DNA from: Terrisporobacter vanillatitrophus
GTDB taxonomy: Bacteria > Bacillota > Clostridia > Peptostreptococcales > Peptostreptococcaceae
Length of the DNA stretch: 64,000 bases
Assembly: GCF_051148895.1 (NCBI RefSeq)
Contig: NZ_CP154625.1
Span: forward strand, 3,100,001-3,164,000
Direction: 5' to 3'
Made by a program: the position numbers and the translations under genes. The notes beneath the pieces were generated by a model, which ran no database searches, was not told the DNA's origin, and was given only the letters and a program-made list of their open reading frames with translations. Position 1 is the first letter of the stretch, and each line of letters starts with the position of its first letter. Shown in pieces: positions 45,079-53,542 of the stretch.

Positions 45079-45702
45079 ATGTATAAATTAATAATTTTTG
45101 ATATTGATGGAACATTATTAGATACAGAATCTGCTGTATTAAAAGGACTGCAAAAATGTTTAAAAAAACATCATAATATAGAAGTAAACTTAGAAGACTT
45201 AGAATTTGCTATTGGTATGCCTGGAGATGCGGTTTTCTCAAATTTTGGTATTAGCGATAATGGGTTTAGTTATAGCAAGTGGATTAAGTATATTGATGAT
45301 TATAAAGATGAAATTAAATTGTTTGATGAGATTGAAAATACTTTAGAATTCTTAAGAAAAAATAATGTTATTTTAGCCATAGCTACTTCTAAAACTAGAT
45401 TTGAATATGATACAACAGTTAAACACTTCAATGTTAATCATTATTTTGATTATGTAGTTTGTATTGATGAAGTTCAACATCCAAAACCAAATGCAGATTC
45501 ACTTCTAAAAATTCTTCAACAGTCAAAAGTCTCAGTTGAAGACGCATTATTTGTAGGTGATACTTATTTTGATATAGAGTGTGCTAGAAATGCTCAAATG
45601 GACTTTGGTTTAGCATCATGGGGAGCCCATGAAAAATGTAAATGTATGTGTAATATTCATTTTTCAACTCCAAAAGAATTATGTGAAACTAAATTAATAT
45701 AG
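45079..45702 (+). CDS. HAD-superfamily hydrolase, phosphoglycolate phosphatase-like
   Basis: A 207-residue protein with all HAD motifs: DIDGTLLDTE (about 8-17), ATSKTR, K in HPKPNADSLL and GDTYFDIECA. A helical cap sits between motifs 1 and 2. It removes phosphate from a small metabolite. It is divergent from the galactitol regulator and might clear sugar-phosphate by-products, but that is only positional. AAGGAG before the ATG. Confidence 0.85.
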   Translation: MYKLIIFDIDGTLLDTESAVLKGLQKCLKKHHNIEVNLEDLEFAIGMPGDAVFSNFGISDNGFSYSKWIKYIDDYKDEIKLFDEIENTLEFLRKNNVILAIATSKTRFEYDTTVKHFNVNHYFDYVVCIDEVQHPKPNADSLLKILQQSKVSVEDALFVGDTYFDIECARNAQMDFGLASWGAHEKCKCMCNIHFSTPKELCETKLI

Positions 45703-45737
45703 CCTATTTATGTTTAAATTATAAATTCTCAATATCT

Positions 45738-45773
45738 AAAAAGCTGAACATATCAAATATACCCAGCTTTTTT
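45738..45773 (+). terminator. Terminator after the HAD gene
   Basis: Arms AAAAAGCTG (45738-45746) and CAGCTTTTT (45764-45772), T-run on the plus strand; may serve the convergent gene as well. Confidence 0.7.
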
Positions 45774-45796
45774 AACTAATTCTCTCTATTAGTTGA

Positions 45797-46393
45797 TTAT
45801 TTAAATTTTTTTTCAACAAAGTCTATTATCATCCTTACAGCCTCATCTATGCCAATAAAGCTAGTATCTAAACATAAATGATAATTCTTTGCATCTCCCC
45901 AATAAGAGTCTGTGTAGTATTTATAATAAGACGCTCTTTCTTTATCTATTTTTTTCACAACAGAAGCACTTATTTCTTCCTTTACATTATGTTCAATTAT
46001 AGCTCTTTTTCTTCTAAATTCAAAATCTCCATGAATAAATATATTAAATACATTATCAAATTCTTTTAAAGCATAATTTGATGCTCTTCCAACAAATATA
46101 CAAGATTTTTCAGTGGCAAGTTTTTGTATCAAATTAAACTGTTTTAAAAATAATTGGTGGTTAATAGGTAAATTATTTGATCCATAGTCATATCCAAAGT
46201 AACTCAAAACTTTTAATGGCTTTTCATCATATTTTTCAAAATATTCCTTGCAATATCCGCTTTCTTTGGCCACTATAGTTAGTAATTCTTTATCATAGCA
46301 TGGTATATCAAAATACGCAGCCAGTTTTCTTCCTATTTCTCCACCACCACTACCGTATTCTCTACCAATAGTTATTACAAATTTACCTTTCAT
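45797..46393 (-). CDS. Cytidylate kinase-like family protein
   Basis: A 198-residue P-loop protein. The N-terminus ITIGREYGSGGGEIGRKLA is the P-loop of the cytidylate-kinase-like family; CIFVGRASNYAL and RRKRAI follow, with a lid-like region. True CMP kinases are longer and have a different CMP-binding insert, so the substrate is uncertain. GGGGGA before the ATG. Stands alone. Confidence 0.8.
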   Translation of the reverse strand: MKGKFVITIGREYGSGGGEIGRKLAAYFDIPCYDKELLTIVAKESGYCKEYFEKYDEKPLKVLSYFGYDYGSNNLPINHQLFLKQFNLIQKLATEKSCIFVGRASNYALKEFDNVFNIFIHGDFEFRRKRAIIEHNVKEEISASVVKKIDKERASYYKYYTDSYWGDAKNYHLCLDTSFIGIDEAVRMIIDFVEKKFK

Positions 46394-46440
46394 AAGTATC
46401 CCCCATTTTAAATAAATGTTAAAACAATAAATAATATATT

Positions 46441-47085
46441 CTATATAATCTCTAGTATAGATGATAAATTATTTACTATCTTAATATTATTATATTCTTT
46501 AAAATCATTTTGTGATGTAGTTCCAGTAGTAACTCCAACAAAATCTATTTGTCCATTTTCTGCTGCCTTAGCATCTATATAGCTATCTCCAACATATAGT
46601 ACATCTTCTTTTTTACAATTAAAGTAGTCTAATGCTTTCATTAAACCTTCTGGATTTGGTTTATGAGTGGTCACATTTTCATAGCCTATTATATAATCAA
46701 CGTATTTTCTACAATCTAAATGCTCTAGTATTTTATCTATTCTAGCTCCCATTCTACTAGATACTATACCCACTTTTATTCCATTTTGCTTGAGAGTCTT
46801 TAGTGTTTCAACAGTATCTTCAAATAAAACAGTATTTTGAATTGTAATCTCATCTGATTTAACTCTATAAATTGATACAAGCTCTTGAACCTTTTCTTCA
46901 TCCTTTATTCCTGTTAGTTCTGGAAAGGCATCATCTAATGTCATACCGATAGTTTTAATAGCTTTTTCTCTATCAAAACCATCTATATTCATTGTCTCAA
47001 AAGTATGCCTAAAACATTCTACTATAGGATTAGTTGTATCCGCTAAAGTATAATCAAAGTCAAATAAGCATAATTTGTATTTCAT
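46441..47085 (-). CDS. HAD-superfamily hydrolase (phosphoglycolate/pyrophosphate phosphatase-like)
   Basis: About 214 residues. Motifs: FDFDYTLADT near the start, VSSRMGARID, THKPNPEGLM and VGDSYIDAKAA. The third residue of the nucleophile loop is Tyr (DFDYTL) in place of Gly, seen in some members of this branch. A small cytoplasmic phosphatase with an alpha-helical cap. The start at 47085 follows AGGGGGGA; the ATG at 47109 lacks a site. Confidence 0.82.
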   Translation of the reverse strand: MKYKLCLFDFDYTLADTTNPIVECFRHTFETMNIDGFDREKAIKTIGMTLDDAFPELTGIKDEEKVQELVSIYRVKSDEITIQNTVLFEDTVETLKTLKQNGIKVGIVSSRMGARIDKILEHLDCRKYVDYIIGYENVTTHKPNPEGLMKALDYFNCKKEDVLYVGDSYIDAKAAENGQIDFVGVTTGTTSQNDFKEYNNIKIVNNLSSILEII

Positions 47086-47157
47086 ATTTGTCCCCCCTAA
47101 ATTTGTCATTTATTATTAATAATATCATAAATACAAATTTATTTCTTCACATAATTA

Positions 47158-47177
47158 AAGAGGGCTTACACCCTCTT
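47158..47177 (-). terminator. Short terminator overlapping the TPR gene stop
   Basis: AAGAGGG (47158-47164) and CCCTCTT (47171-47177) with a weak T-run on the minus strand. Confidence 0.5.
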
Positions 47178-47814
47178 AATCATTTTCATGTTCCCTCCAA
47201 TATTTATCCCTCTTTTCACAATAATGTTTATACATTTCTTCATCTCCTAATTCTTTATAACAACATGCAATGTCAAAAAAGAAAAATGGATTATCTCCAT
47301 ACAATTTGGTAATTTTCTTTAAAGTTTTAATCGCATCTTCATATTTTTTAGCTTCTATCTGACTTTGTGATTTATGATATTGTATATATTGATCCTCTTT
47401 AATTTCATACTCCATCTCTTCAGCAATTTCAAAATATTTAATTGCTTCTTCATGTTCATTTATTTTTGCTAATATATCAGCCTTTAACAAGTAACTATCT
47501 GGAAAAATCGGTATAAAATCAATAAGTTCATTTGATATTAACAAAGCCTTCTTGTAATTTTTTTTCTTTTTAAATTCTTCACATATGTTATATAAAACAT
47601 CATACTTATCTTCTAAATAATCAAAATCTTTTATGGATGAAATCATTTCAAAAGCTTCGTCTACTCTATCTATTCTTTTTTGTGCAAGGAACAAAACCGA
47701 ATCATCTATACTTAACTCATCATAATATTTTTTCATTAAATTGAAATAAGATTCCTTGACTTCCTCTTTTGAAAAATCTTCTTTTACATTAAGCTCTCTA
47801 AAGATATTTTTCAT
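47176..47814 (-). CDS. TPR-repeat protein with degenerate J-domain-like N-terminus
   Basis: A 212-residue helical protein. Residues about 1-60 (FRELNVKEDFSKEEVKESY...KKYYDEL...RVDEAFEMI) have the spacing of a J domain but lack the HPD tripeptide needed to stimulate DnaK. Residues about 75-205 form three or four TPR-like helix pairs (DSYLLKADILAKINEHEEAIKYF, KYEDAIKTLKKI, FFDIACCYKELGD). A scaffold or adaptor protein is likely. GGAGGG precedes the ATG. Partner unknown. Confidence 0.65.
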   Translation of the reverse strand: MKNIFRELNVKEDFSKEEVKESYFNLMKKYYDELSIDDSVLFLAQKRIDRVDEAFEMISSIKDFDYLEDKYDVLYNICEEFKKKKNYKKALLISNELIDFIPIFPDSYLLKADILAKINEHEEAIKYFEIAEEMEYEIKEDQYIQYHKSQSQIEAKKYEDAIKTLKKITKLYGDNPFFFFDIACCYKELGDEEMYKHYCEKRDKYWREHEND

Positions 47815-47900
47815 CTTGCCCTCCCCTGCATAGCAACTAATTTTCTTATTTTAATTATAGTTCTTAATTACTAGTTACAATTCATAAATTACAAATATTT

Positions 47901-48569
47901 TTATCTTCCAAATATATTTATAAAACCATGCACTAATATACAAGAGTATGAGTTTTTTATTCTATACCTAAAAAAGCCTATGAAAAATCCATAACTTAAC
48001 ATTAGTGAGCATTTAATCATAATAATTAATGCCATATGATTAAATCCACTTGTCATAATAATTTCATCAATATATCCAATATGATAAACAGAAAATAGAA
48101 CTGTCGTCAAAAAGTAGATTTTTATTTCATCCATATTTTCTTTTTTTAAAATATTCCATATGTAAGATCTAAATATAAGTTCTTCATATATAGGTGTCAT
48201 TATAGCTGTGTAAAGTAAAGGTAGAATGGTCTCTATTGATATTTTTGTTAAAAAAGAAGGAGATGTAAGAATTAAAAGTAATACAGCTCCAGTTACAAGA
48301 AAGTAATAAATTTTTGATTCTTTATTTTTCATATAAGAGAAAATATCTAAAGAAACTTTTTCTTTTTTGGATTTATATATTACAAATAGCGTAAGTAAAA
48401 ACATTATAATTGTAGATATTAATACATCATTAAATTTGTTATAGGATAAAACTAAAAACACACTTTGCTTTAGCAATACTCTACTTATCTGTAATCCAAT
48501 TAGTAAAGCTATAATCTTTATCATTGTGTAAGAATTTTCATTATTATTTAATTCACTACTATTATTCAT
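47901..48569 (-). CDS. CPBP-family intramembrane metalloprotease
   Basis: About 222 residues with six to eight membrane helices. Catalytic motifs of the type II CAAX-protease/bacteriocin-processing family: YEELIFRSYIW (EExxxR), FSVYHIG (His) and VHGFIN (His/Asn). It cleaves substrates within the membrane; in Firmicutes relatives process peptides or give bacteriocin immunity. No bacteriocin gene is adjacent. The start at 48569 has AAAGGAG 6-7 bases upstream; the longer frame to 48602 does not. Confidence 0.8.
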   Translation of the reverse strand: MNNSSELNNNENSYTMIKIIALLIGLQISRVLLKQSVFLVLSYNKFNDVLISTIIMFLLTLFVIYKSKKEKVSLDIFSYMKNKESKIYYFLVTGAVLLLILTSPSFLTKISIETILPLLYTAIMTPIYEELIFRSYIWNILKKENMDEIKIYFLTTVLFSVYHIGYIDEIIMTSGFNHMALIIMIKCSLMLSYGFFIGFFRYRIKNSYSCILVHGFINIFGR

Positions 48570-48686
48570 TTTATACTCCTTTGTATTAATATAAATAATC
48601 ACTCACTTTAAGTTTATTATTGTTTTAAACATTAATTACATATATTCTCTTGTTTTAATTAAATTGTGTTTATTTTTAGTAAAGTA

Positions 48687-48869
48687 ATGTATAAATTATA
48701 TATTATAAAAGGGTATAAAAAAGATTTTGATAATTTTCTAAGTAAAATCTTAGGTGAGTCTATGTATTGTAGGCAGATTGTAACTTCCAAAGATCAAATA
48801 ATGACTTTATCAACTTGTAGTTATGAATATGATAATGCTAGAATAGCTATTTTTGCTGTAAAAAATAAA
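48687..48869 (+). pseudogene. C-terminal remnant of a class B sortase
   Basis: The plus strand encodes FDNFLSKILGES, then KDQIMTLSTCSYEYDNARIAIFAVK. TLSTC with an Arg eight residues on (Cys and Arg of the active site) is the sortase B signature. The N-terminal two thirds, including the catalytic His, are missing, there is no ribosome site, and the frame runs on through a terminator hairpin. It is a dead fragment, whose missing part must have been deleted. Confidence 0.8.
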
Positions 48870-48870
48870 T

Positions 48871-48918
48871 ATATGATTAAAAGAGTTACAGTATTCTCTA
48901 TAACTCTTTTAATCATAT
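48871..48918. terminator. Strong convergent terminator
   Basis: Perfect 18-bp arms (48871-48888 and 48901-48918, core AAAAGAGTTA/TAACTCTTTT) ending next to the stop of the reductase-like gene. T-rich on the minus strand. Confidence 0.85.
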
Positions 48919-48919
48919 A

Positions 48920-49597
48920 TTATAATTTAAGTTCTAAGTCAGCTATATTAAGAACTTCTTCTCTAAAAGTATCTATGCTTATTCTATCTACAAAATCTCC
49001 TAATTTTTCGCCTAGTTTAGCTGTATCTTTATAATAAAAAAGTATTATTTTAACTAAATTAAAAGCTTCATCTTCTGATAATCCTTTAGTAACTATATCT
49101 GAACTTCTTGGATGATACCCAGCACTACCACCAACAGTAATATAAAAAGTACTATCTAGATCAACCATTACTCCTATATCTTTAGAGTATACACTTGAAC
49201 ATGCATTTTTACATCCTGCAACCCCTATTTTAGTTCTGCATGGAAGTTCCATACCATGAAATTTCCTACTAATCTTCATCCCTATTCCAATAGTTGGATA
49301 TTTTGAACGCTTACAATAGTTTGATGGGCACATTTCCACATTTTTAAGTGAATTTTGTACTTTTACAGCTGGTTCCATTCCTAATTCTTCCCATATTGCC
49401 GGTAAATCCTCTTGTTTTAAATTTGTAATTAAAATTCTTTGACCAGAAGTTATTTTTAAAACACCTTTGTATTTTTTTGCTACTTCTCCTATTTTTATTA
49501 AATTATCTGGAATAATAAATCCACCTGGAATATGTGGTGTTATAGCATAAGTTCTTTTTCCATTTCTTATTTTTTGTAGATTTCCATATACACTCAT
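48920..49597 (-). CDS. Small nitrite/sulfite reductase-like (siroheme, 4Fe-4S) protein
   Basis: A 225-residue protein equal to one half of a siroheme reductase. A ferredoxin-like half domain (ITPHIPGGFIIPDNLIKIGEVAKKY, KITSGQRILI) is followed by a 4Fe-4S/siroheme domain with CPSNYC (about 91-96) and AGCKNAC (about 130-136). Short single-domain forms occur in anaerobes; substrate and partner are unknown. No siroheme or sulfite genes are near. GGAGATATA precedes the ATG. Confidence 0.75.
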   Translation of the reverse strand: MSVYGNLQKIRNGKRTYAITPHIPGGFIIPDNLIKIGEVAKKYKGVLKITSGQRILITNLKQEDLPAIWEELGMEPAVKVQNSLKNVEMCPSNYCKRSKYPTIGIGMKISRKFHGMELPCRTKIGVAGCKNACSSVYSKDIGVMVDLDSTFYITVGGSAGYHPRSSDIVTKGLSEDEAFNLVKIILFYYKDTAKLGEKLGDFVDRISIDTFREEVLNIADLELKL

Positions 49598-49775
49598 TTA
49601 CATATATCTCCTTTGCCTAAGTTAATTAATATTTTTAGTATACTACAATATAATTTATTTTATCTACTTTTTACTTAACTTCAATATAAATATAACATTC
49701 TTTCTTTATTCCATTATGATAAGGATCTTCTAAATTAAATTTTTCCACATTCCAAGTAATCCGTCTACAATATGT

Positions 49776-49804
49776 AAAAAGCTATCCTAAAAAGATAGCT
49801 TTTT
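49776..49804 (-). terminator. Terminator of ptsHI
   Basis: AAAAAGCTATC (49776-49786) and GATAGCTTTTT (49794-49804), directly after the ptsI stop. Confidence 0.85.
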
Positions 49805-49808
49805 TATA

Positions 49809-51518
49809 TTATTTACTAAAAGTTTTTTCTACATAAGCTTTTATTTCTTCTGCAGTTCCAAGAGATAGTACTTCTTCTGAGAATTTTTTCATATCTTCAA
49901 AACTTAATGAATTTATTAATTTTCTAGCAGGTAATATTGATATTGGACTCATTGAGAATTCATCTAATCCAAATCCAAGTAATATTGGTATCATTAATTG
50001 ATCTCCTGCAGACTCTCCACACATTCCAGCCCATTTACCTTCTTTGTGTGCATTATCTATAACCATTTTTATAAGTCTAAGTACAGCTGGGTTAAATTGG
50101 TTATATAGGTAACTTATTTTTTGGTTCATTCTATCAACTGCACAAGTATATTGTATTAAGTCATTAGTTCCTATTGAGAAGAAATCAACATGCTTAGCAA
50201 GTACATCTGATATTACTGCTGCAGATGGAACTTCTATCATCATACCAACTTCTACTTCTTCAGAATAAGCTATTCCTTCAGCTTTTAACTGAGATTTAAC
50301 TTCTTCACAAACTTCTTTAGCTTGTAATAATTCTTCTAATGAAGATATCATTGGGAACATTATTCTTAATTTTCCATGTACACTTGCTCTATATAAAGCT
50401 CTAAGTTGAGTTACAAATATTTCTTTTCTATCTAGACAAAGTCTTATAGCTCTGTATCCTAAGAATGGATTCATTTCTTCATCCATTGGTAGATAATCTA
50501 ATTTCTTGTCTCCACCTATATCTAAAGTTCTTATAACTATTGGTTTTCCAGCCATTCCTTCAAGTACTGCTTTGTAAGCATTGTATTGCTCCTCTTCACT
50601 TGGGAAATCACTTCTATCCATGTATAAGAATTCTGTTCTATAAAGTCCTACACCTTCAGCATCATTTTTTATAAGACCTTCTACATCTCCTGGAGTACCT
50701 ATGTTACCTGCAAGTTCCACATGTCTTCCATCAGTAGTTATTGAAGCCTTACCTTTTAATAATTCTAATGCTTTTTTGTATTCTTCAAAATCAGTTTTTA
50801 ATTTTGTATATTTAGTTATGGTTTCTTCATCTGGGTTTATAATTACTTCACCAGTATCTCCATTAAATGCTACTAAATCACCGTCTTTTATTTCTTTTGT
50901 TGCATCACTAAGACCTACTATAGCAGCTATTTCTAAAGTTCTAGACATTATAGCAGTATGAGAAGTTCTTCCTCCTATATCTGTTAAGAATCCTAAAACT
51001 TTTTTCTTATCCATTGTTGCTGTATCAGATGGTGTTAAGTCGTGAGCAACTAATACTACTTCTTCAGCTAAATCAGCTAAGTCTATAACTTTTACACCTA
51101 GTATGTGTCTAAGAACTCTGTTTGTTACGTCTTTTATATCAGCAGCTCTTTCTCTCATATATTCATTGTCCATAGATTCAAACATACCTACGAACATTTC
51201 TTTTATTTCATTTAATGCAAAGTCTGCATTAATTTTTTCATCATTTATTTTACTAACAGCAGATTCAACTAATTCTGGATCTTCTAACACTAATAAATGT
51301 GCTTCAAATATTTCAGCTTCGTGCTCGCCAAGTTCAGCTAAAGCCTTTTCCTTTACTTTTGTTAACTCTTCTTTTGAAACTTCAACAGCAGTTCTTAATT
51401 TTGATATTTCTGCTTCACAATCAGATATTGCTTTTCTTTCTATTACTAACTGCGTATCTTCAACTACTAACGCTTTCCCCAAAACAATACCTGGAGATGC
51501 TCCTATACCCTTTAACAT
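49809..51518 (-). CDS. ptsI: Phosphoenolpyruvate-protein phosphotransferase (enzyme I)
   Basis: A 569-residue enzyme I of normal length. GGRTSHTAIMSRTLEI carries the phospho-His (about 189); EFLYMDR, RTLDIGGDK and FFSIGTNDLIQY form the PEP site, with CGESAGD near the end. It starts the phosphate relay from PEP to HPr for all PTS sugars, including the sorbitol and galactitol systems of this window. It follows ptsH, with an intra-operon hairpin between. AGGAGG precedes the ATG. Confidence 0.96.
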   Translation of the reverse strand: MLKGIGASPGIVLGKALVVEDTQLVIERKAISDCEAEISKLRTAVEVSKEELTKVKEKALAELGEHEAEIFEAHLLVLEDPELVESAVSKINDEKINADFALNEIKEMFVGMFESMDNEYMRERAADIKDVTNRVLRHILGVKVIDLADLAEEVVLVAHDLTPSDTATMDKKKVLGFLTDIGGRTSHTAIMSRTLEIAAIVGLSDATKEIKDGDLVAFNGDTGEVIINPDEETITKYTKLKTDFEEYKKALELLKGKASITTDGRHVELAGNIGTPGDVEGLIKNDAEGVGLYRTEFLYMDRSDFPSEEEQYNAYKAVLEGMAGKPIVIRTLDIGGDKKLDYLPMDEEMNPFLGYRAIRLCLDRKEIFVTQLRALYRASVHGKLRIMFPMISSLEELLQAKEVCEEVKSQLKAEGIAYSEEVEVGMMIEVPSAAVISDVLAKHVDFFSIGTNDLIQYTCAVDRMNQKISYLYNQFNPAVLRLIKMVIDNAHKEGKWAGMCGESAGDQLMIPILLGFGLDEFSMSPISILPARKLINSLSFEDMKKFSEEVLSLGTAEEIKAYVEKTFSK

Positions 51519-51551
51519 GTTGCTTTTCCTCCTAAAGATATTATTACATTA

Positions 51552-51578
51552 AAACCTGGGTAATTTATACCCAGGTTT
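51552..51578 (-). terminator. Hairpin between ptsH and ptsI
   Basis: AAACCTGGGTA (51552-51562) and TACCCAGGTTT (51568-51578) with a short T-run. Likely a partial terminator giving more HPr than enzyme I. Confidence 0.75.
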
Positions 51579-51586
51579 ATATTGGA

Positions 51587-51847
51587 TTATTCACCAAATC
51601 CAGACTCTACTAATTCAACTAAAGCATTAACTGCTGCTTCTTCATCTGCACCAGCTGCACATATAGTTACTTCTTCACCTTTTCCAAGGCCTAAACTCAT
51701 TATTCCCATTATTGATTTAGCGTTTACTACTTTACCTTTGCATTTTACTTCAACTGTTGAAGTGAATTCTGATGCTTTTTTTACAAACATACCAGCTGGT
51801 CTCGCATGTAAACCTGTTTCATTTTTGATTACTACTACCTTTTCCAT
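51587..51847 (-). CDS. ptsH: Phosphocarrier protein HPr
   Basis: About 86 residues. The phospho-His is H14 in TGLHARPAG, and the regulatory Ser is S45 in AKSIMGIM, target of HPr kinase in Firmicutes. It passes phosphate from enzyme I to EIIA proteins and, as Ser-phosphate, works with CcpA. The ATG at 51847 follows GGAGG; the frame extends to 51865 without need. Confidence 0.96.
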   Translation of the reverse strand: MEKVVVIKNETGLHARPAGMFVKKASEFTSTVEVKCKGKVVNAKSIMGIMSLGLGKGEEVTICAAGADEEAAVNALVELVESGFGE

Positions 51848-51892
51848 TTTACAACCTCCAGGCAAATTAAAAAATTTAATTAAATAATTAGC

Positions 51893-53080
51893 TTATTTTT
51901 GTTTATTAAAATCATAAATAATCAAATTAGTGATTATTTTCGCTAATTTACTAGTTGAGTGAGTGACAAGTAGCTTACTGTCATTCATTTGTTTATTACA
52001 AGTTTGGATAACTTTATTGAAATCATAAAGTTCAACCCTATTTATATTATTTTCTTCAAGCTTTCTTTCATACATACTGTAAAAAATATCTTTATAAGAA
52101 GAATTTTTGTCTATATCTAAAACTTCAATAATTTTAGGTATAATATTTTCCATTAGCGTTCTACGATTTATATCTTTTTTTATATTTAATAAATAACATA
52201 AATCATTTATAGTATCATTACTCAGATTGCATATTTTATTAAAACAATAATCCTCATTATATTTACAGTCAAGATTGAAGAAATAATTAACTCCATCATA
52301 TCTTTTATAAGCTTTCATGGTATCAAGATATCCAAGCTTTATATTTGATTCAATATGATCCTTATCTTTATTAAGTGAACCTCCCAAATATTGAGATGGT
52401 ACTATAACCTTTAAATTCAAATTTTGATATCTATTTATTATCATTTTACCAAAGAAGTCATCCACTAATCTAATTACTACTATATCATCATATCCCTTTT
52501 GTGCCAACATATTAATTGGTATGTTATCTGAGAACATTCCATCTAGATAAAGTTTATCATCTAGCTTGTCCAACTGAAATATTGGTAGTGATGAACTAGC
52601 TATTAAGTAATCTACTAATCTTCCTTCTGGTATATCTTCTGTGTATAAAAGTTTTGGAAATATCTTTCCATCCCAATATGCTGTTGTTATACCAAAATCA
52701 ATTTTAGATTTTCTTATTTTCTCTTCATCAATTTTTTCCTCTAGTAATTTTCTAAGTGGGCTTATATCTATTCCCTGATTTTTTCTAGCTTTATTCATTA
52801 GTTCGACTACATCATGAAAGCTCTTTACCTTCATTTCAACATTTTTATACCTTTCATATACATCTTCATCTATATTCATAAAGCTTTTATAATCATAGTT
52901 TACCCAAATATCCTCCATAGCATCGAAATCCCCCTGAACAATAAGCGCTCCATTTAATGCCCCTATGGAAGTTCCTGCTATTCCAGTAAATTGCATTCCT
53001 AAATCTGTTAAGGCTCTATAAGCTCCTATTTGATAAGCGCCTTTTGTTCCCCCACCTTCTAATACAAGACCTTTTTTCAT
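51893..53080 (-). CDS. Patatin-like phospholipase
   Basis: About 395 residues. The oxyanion loop GGGTKGAYQIG (about 8-18), nucleophile elbow GTSIG (Ser about 40) and the catalytic Asp in LYLDGMFSDN define the patatin fold. It hydrolyses acyl lipids at the membrane. The C-terminal 150 residues are not recognised. The ATG at 53080 follows TTAGGTGA; an upstream frame to 53137 lacks a site. It is in one transcription unit with the small protein and the CamA-like methyltransferase. Confidence 0.88.
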   Translation of the reverse strand: MKKGLVLEGGGTKGAYQIGAYRALTDLGMQFTGIAGTSIGALNGALIVQGDFDAMEDIWVNYDYKSFMNIDEDVYERYKNVEMKVKSFHDVVELMNKARKNQGIDISPLRKLLEEKIDEEKIRKSKIDFGITTAYWDGKIFPKLLYTEDIPEGRLVDYLIASSSLPIFQLDKLDDKLYLDGMFSDNIPINMLAQKGYDDIVVIRLVDDFFGKMIINRYQNLNLKVIVPSQYLGGSLNKDKDHIESNIKLGYLDTMKAYKRYDGVNYFFNLDCKYNEDYCFNKICNLSNDTINDLCYLLNIKKDINRRTLMENIIPKIIEVLDIDKNSSYKDIFYSMYERKLEENNINRVELYDFNKVIQTCNKQMNDSKLLVTHSTSKLAKIITNLIIYDFNKQK

Positions 53081-53138
53081 TTTATCACCTAACTTTTCAT
53101 GGAGAATATATATAATATATTCTCCATATTTTTTCATG

Positions 53139-53483
53139 TTATTTTATAGCCCCTTTAGTGTTTACAACTTTTATTGACTTTAAAAATAATTTCTTCTCAA
53201 TTGGTTTTAGTGATAAGTTGTTCATTATATAATTTTCTTCATCAACAAGATAAATTTTTTTGTATCCTGTTTTTAAGAAAGCCATACATACGGTTCTGAT
53301 ATCATCTTCATCCTCGCATTCGAAAAAAGATGGAGAAACTACTAATTTATATAATGATGATTTTTTATTTTTAATAGTTTGCTTATAAGTGTTTAAAAAA
53401 TTATTTGCTTCTCTTTTACTTATAAAGCCACTTACATCAACATAAACTTTCTTTTCTTCTTCATTTATACTCATATTTATCAC
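53139..53483 (-). CDS. Small protein between camA-like gene and patatin
   Basis: A 114-residue protein I do not recognise. The pattern of strands and helices (KKVYVDVSGFISKREANNFLNTYKQTI, KLVVSP, KKIYLVDEEN) resembles a STAS-like fold, but that is a guess. Start GTG at 53483 close to GGGGTGAG, or ATG three codons later. Its fixed place between the methyltransferase and the patatin suggests co-expression. Confidence 0.6.
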   Translation of the reverse strand: MINMSINEEEKKVYVDVSGFISKREANNFLNTYKQTIKNKKSSLYKLVVSPSFFECEDEDDIRTVCMAFLKTGYKKIYLVDEENYIMNNLSLKPIEKKLFLKSIKVVNTKGAIK

Positions 53484-53542
53484 TTATCTCACCCCCCAAA
53501 TAATTCATTATTTTATTATATGAATTAAATTGAGCAAAATTG

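Noticed and set aside
48666..49034. A complete 122-residue plus-strand protein
   Set aside because: Only its first half matches sortase B; the rest runs through a terminator and into the antisense of the reductase-like gene, so it is treated as a remnant.
51103..51552. Plus-strand frame of about 149 codons opposite ptsI
   Set aside because: Shadow of a highly conserved gene; Ser-rich antisense translation with no motif.
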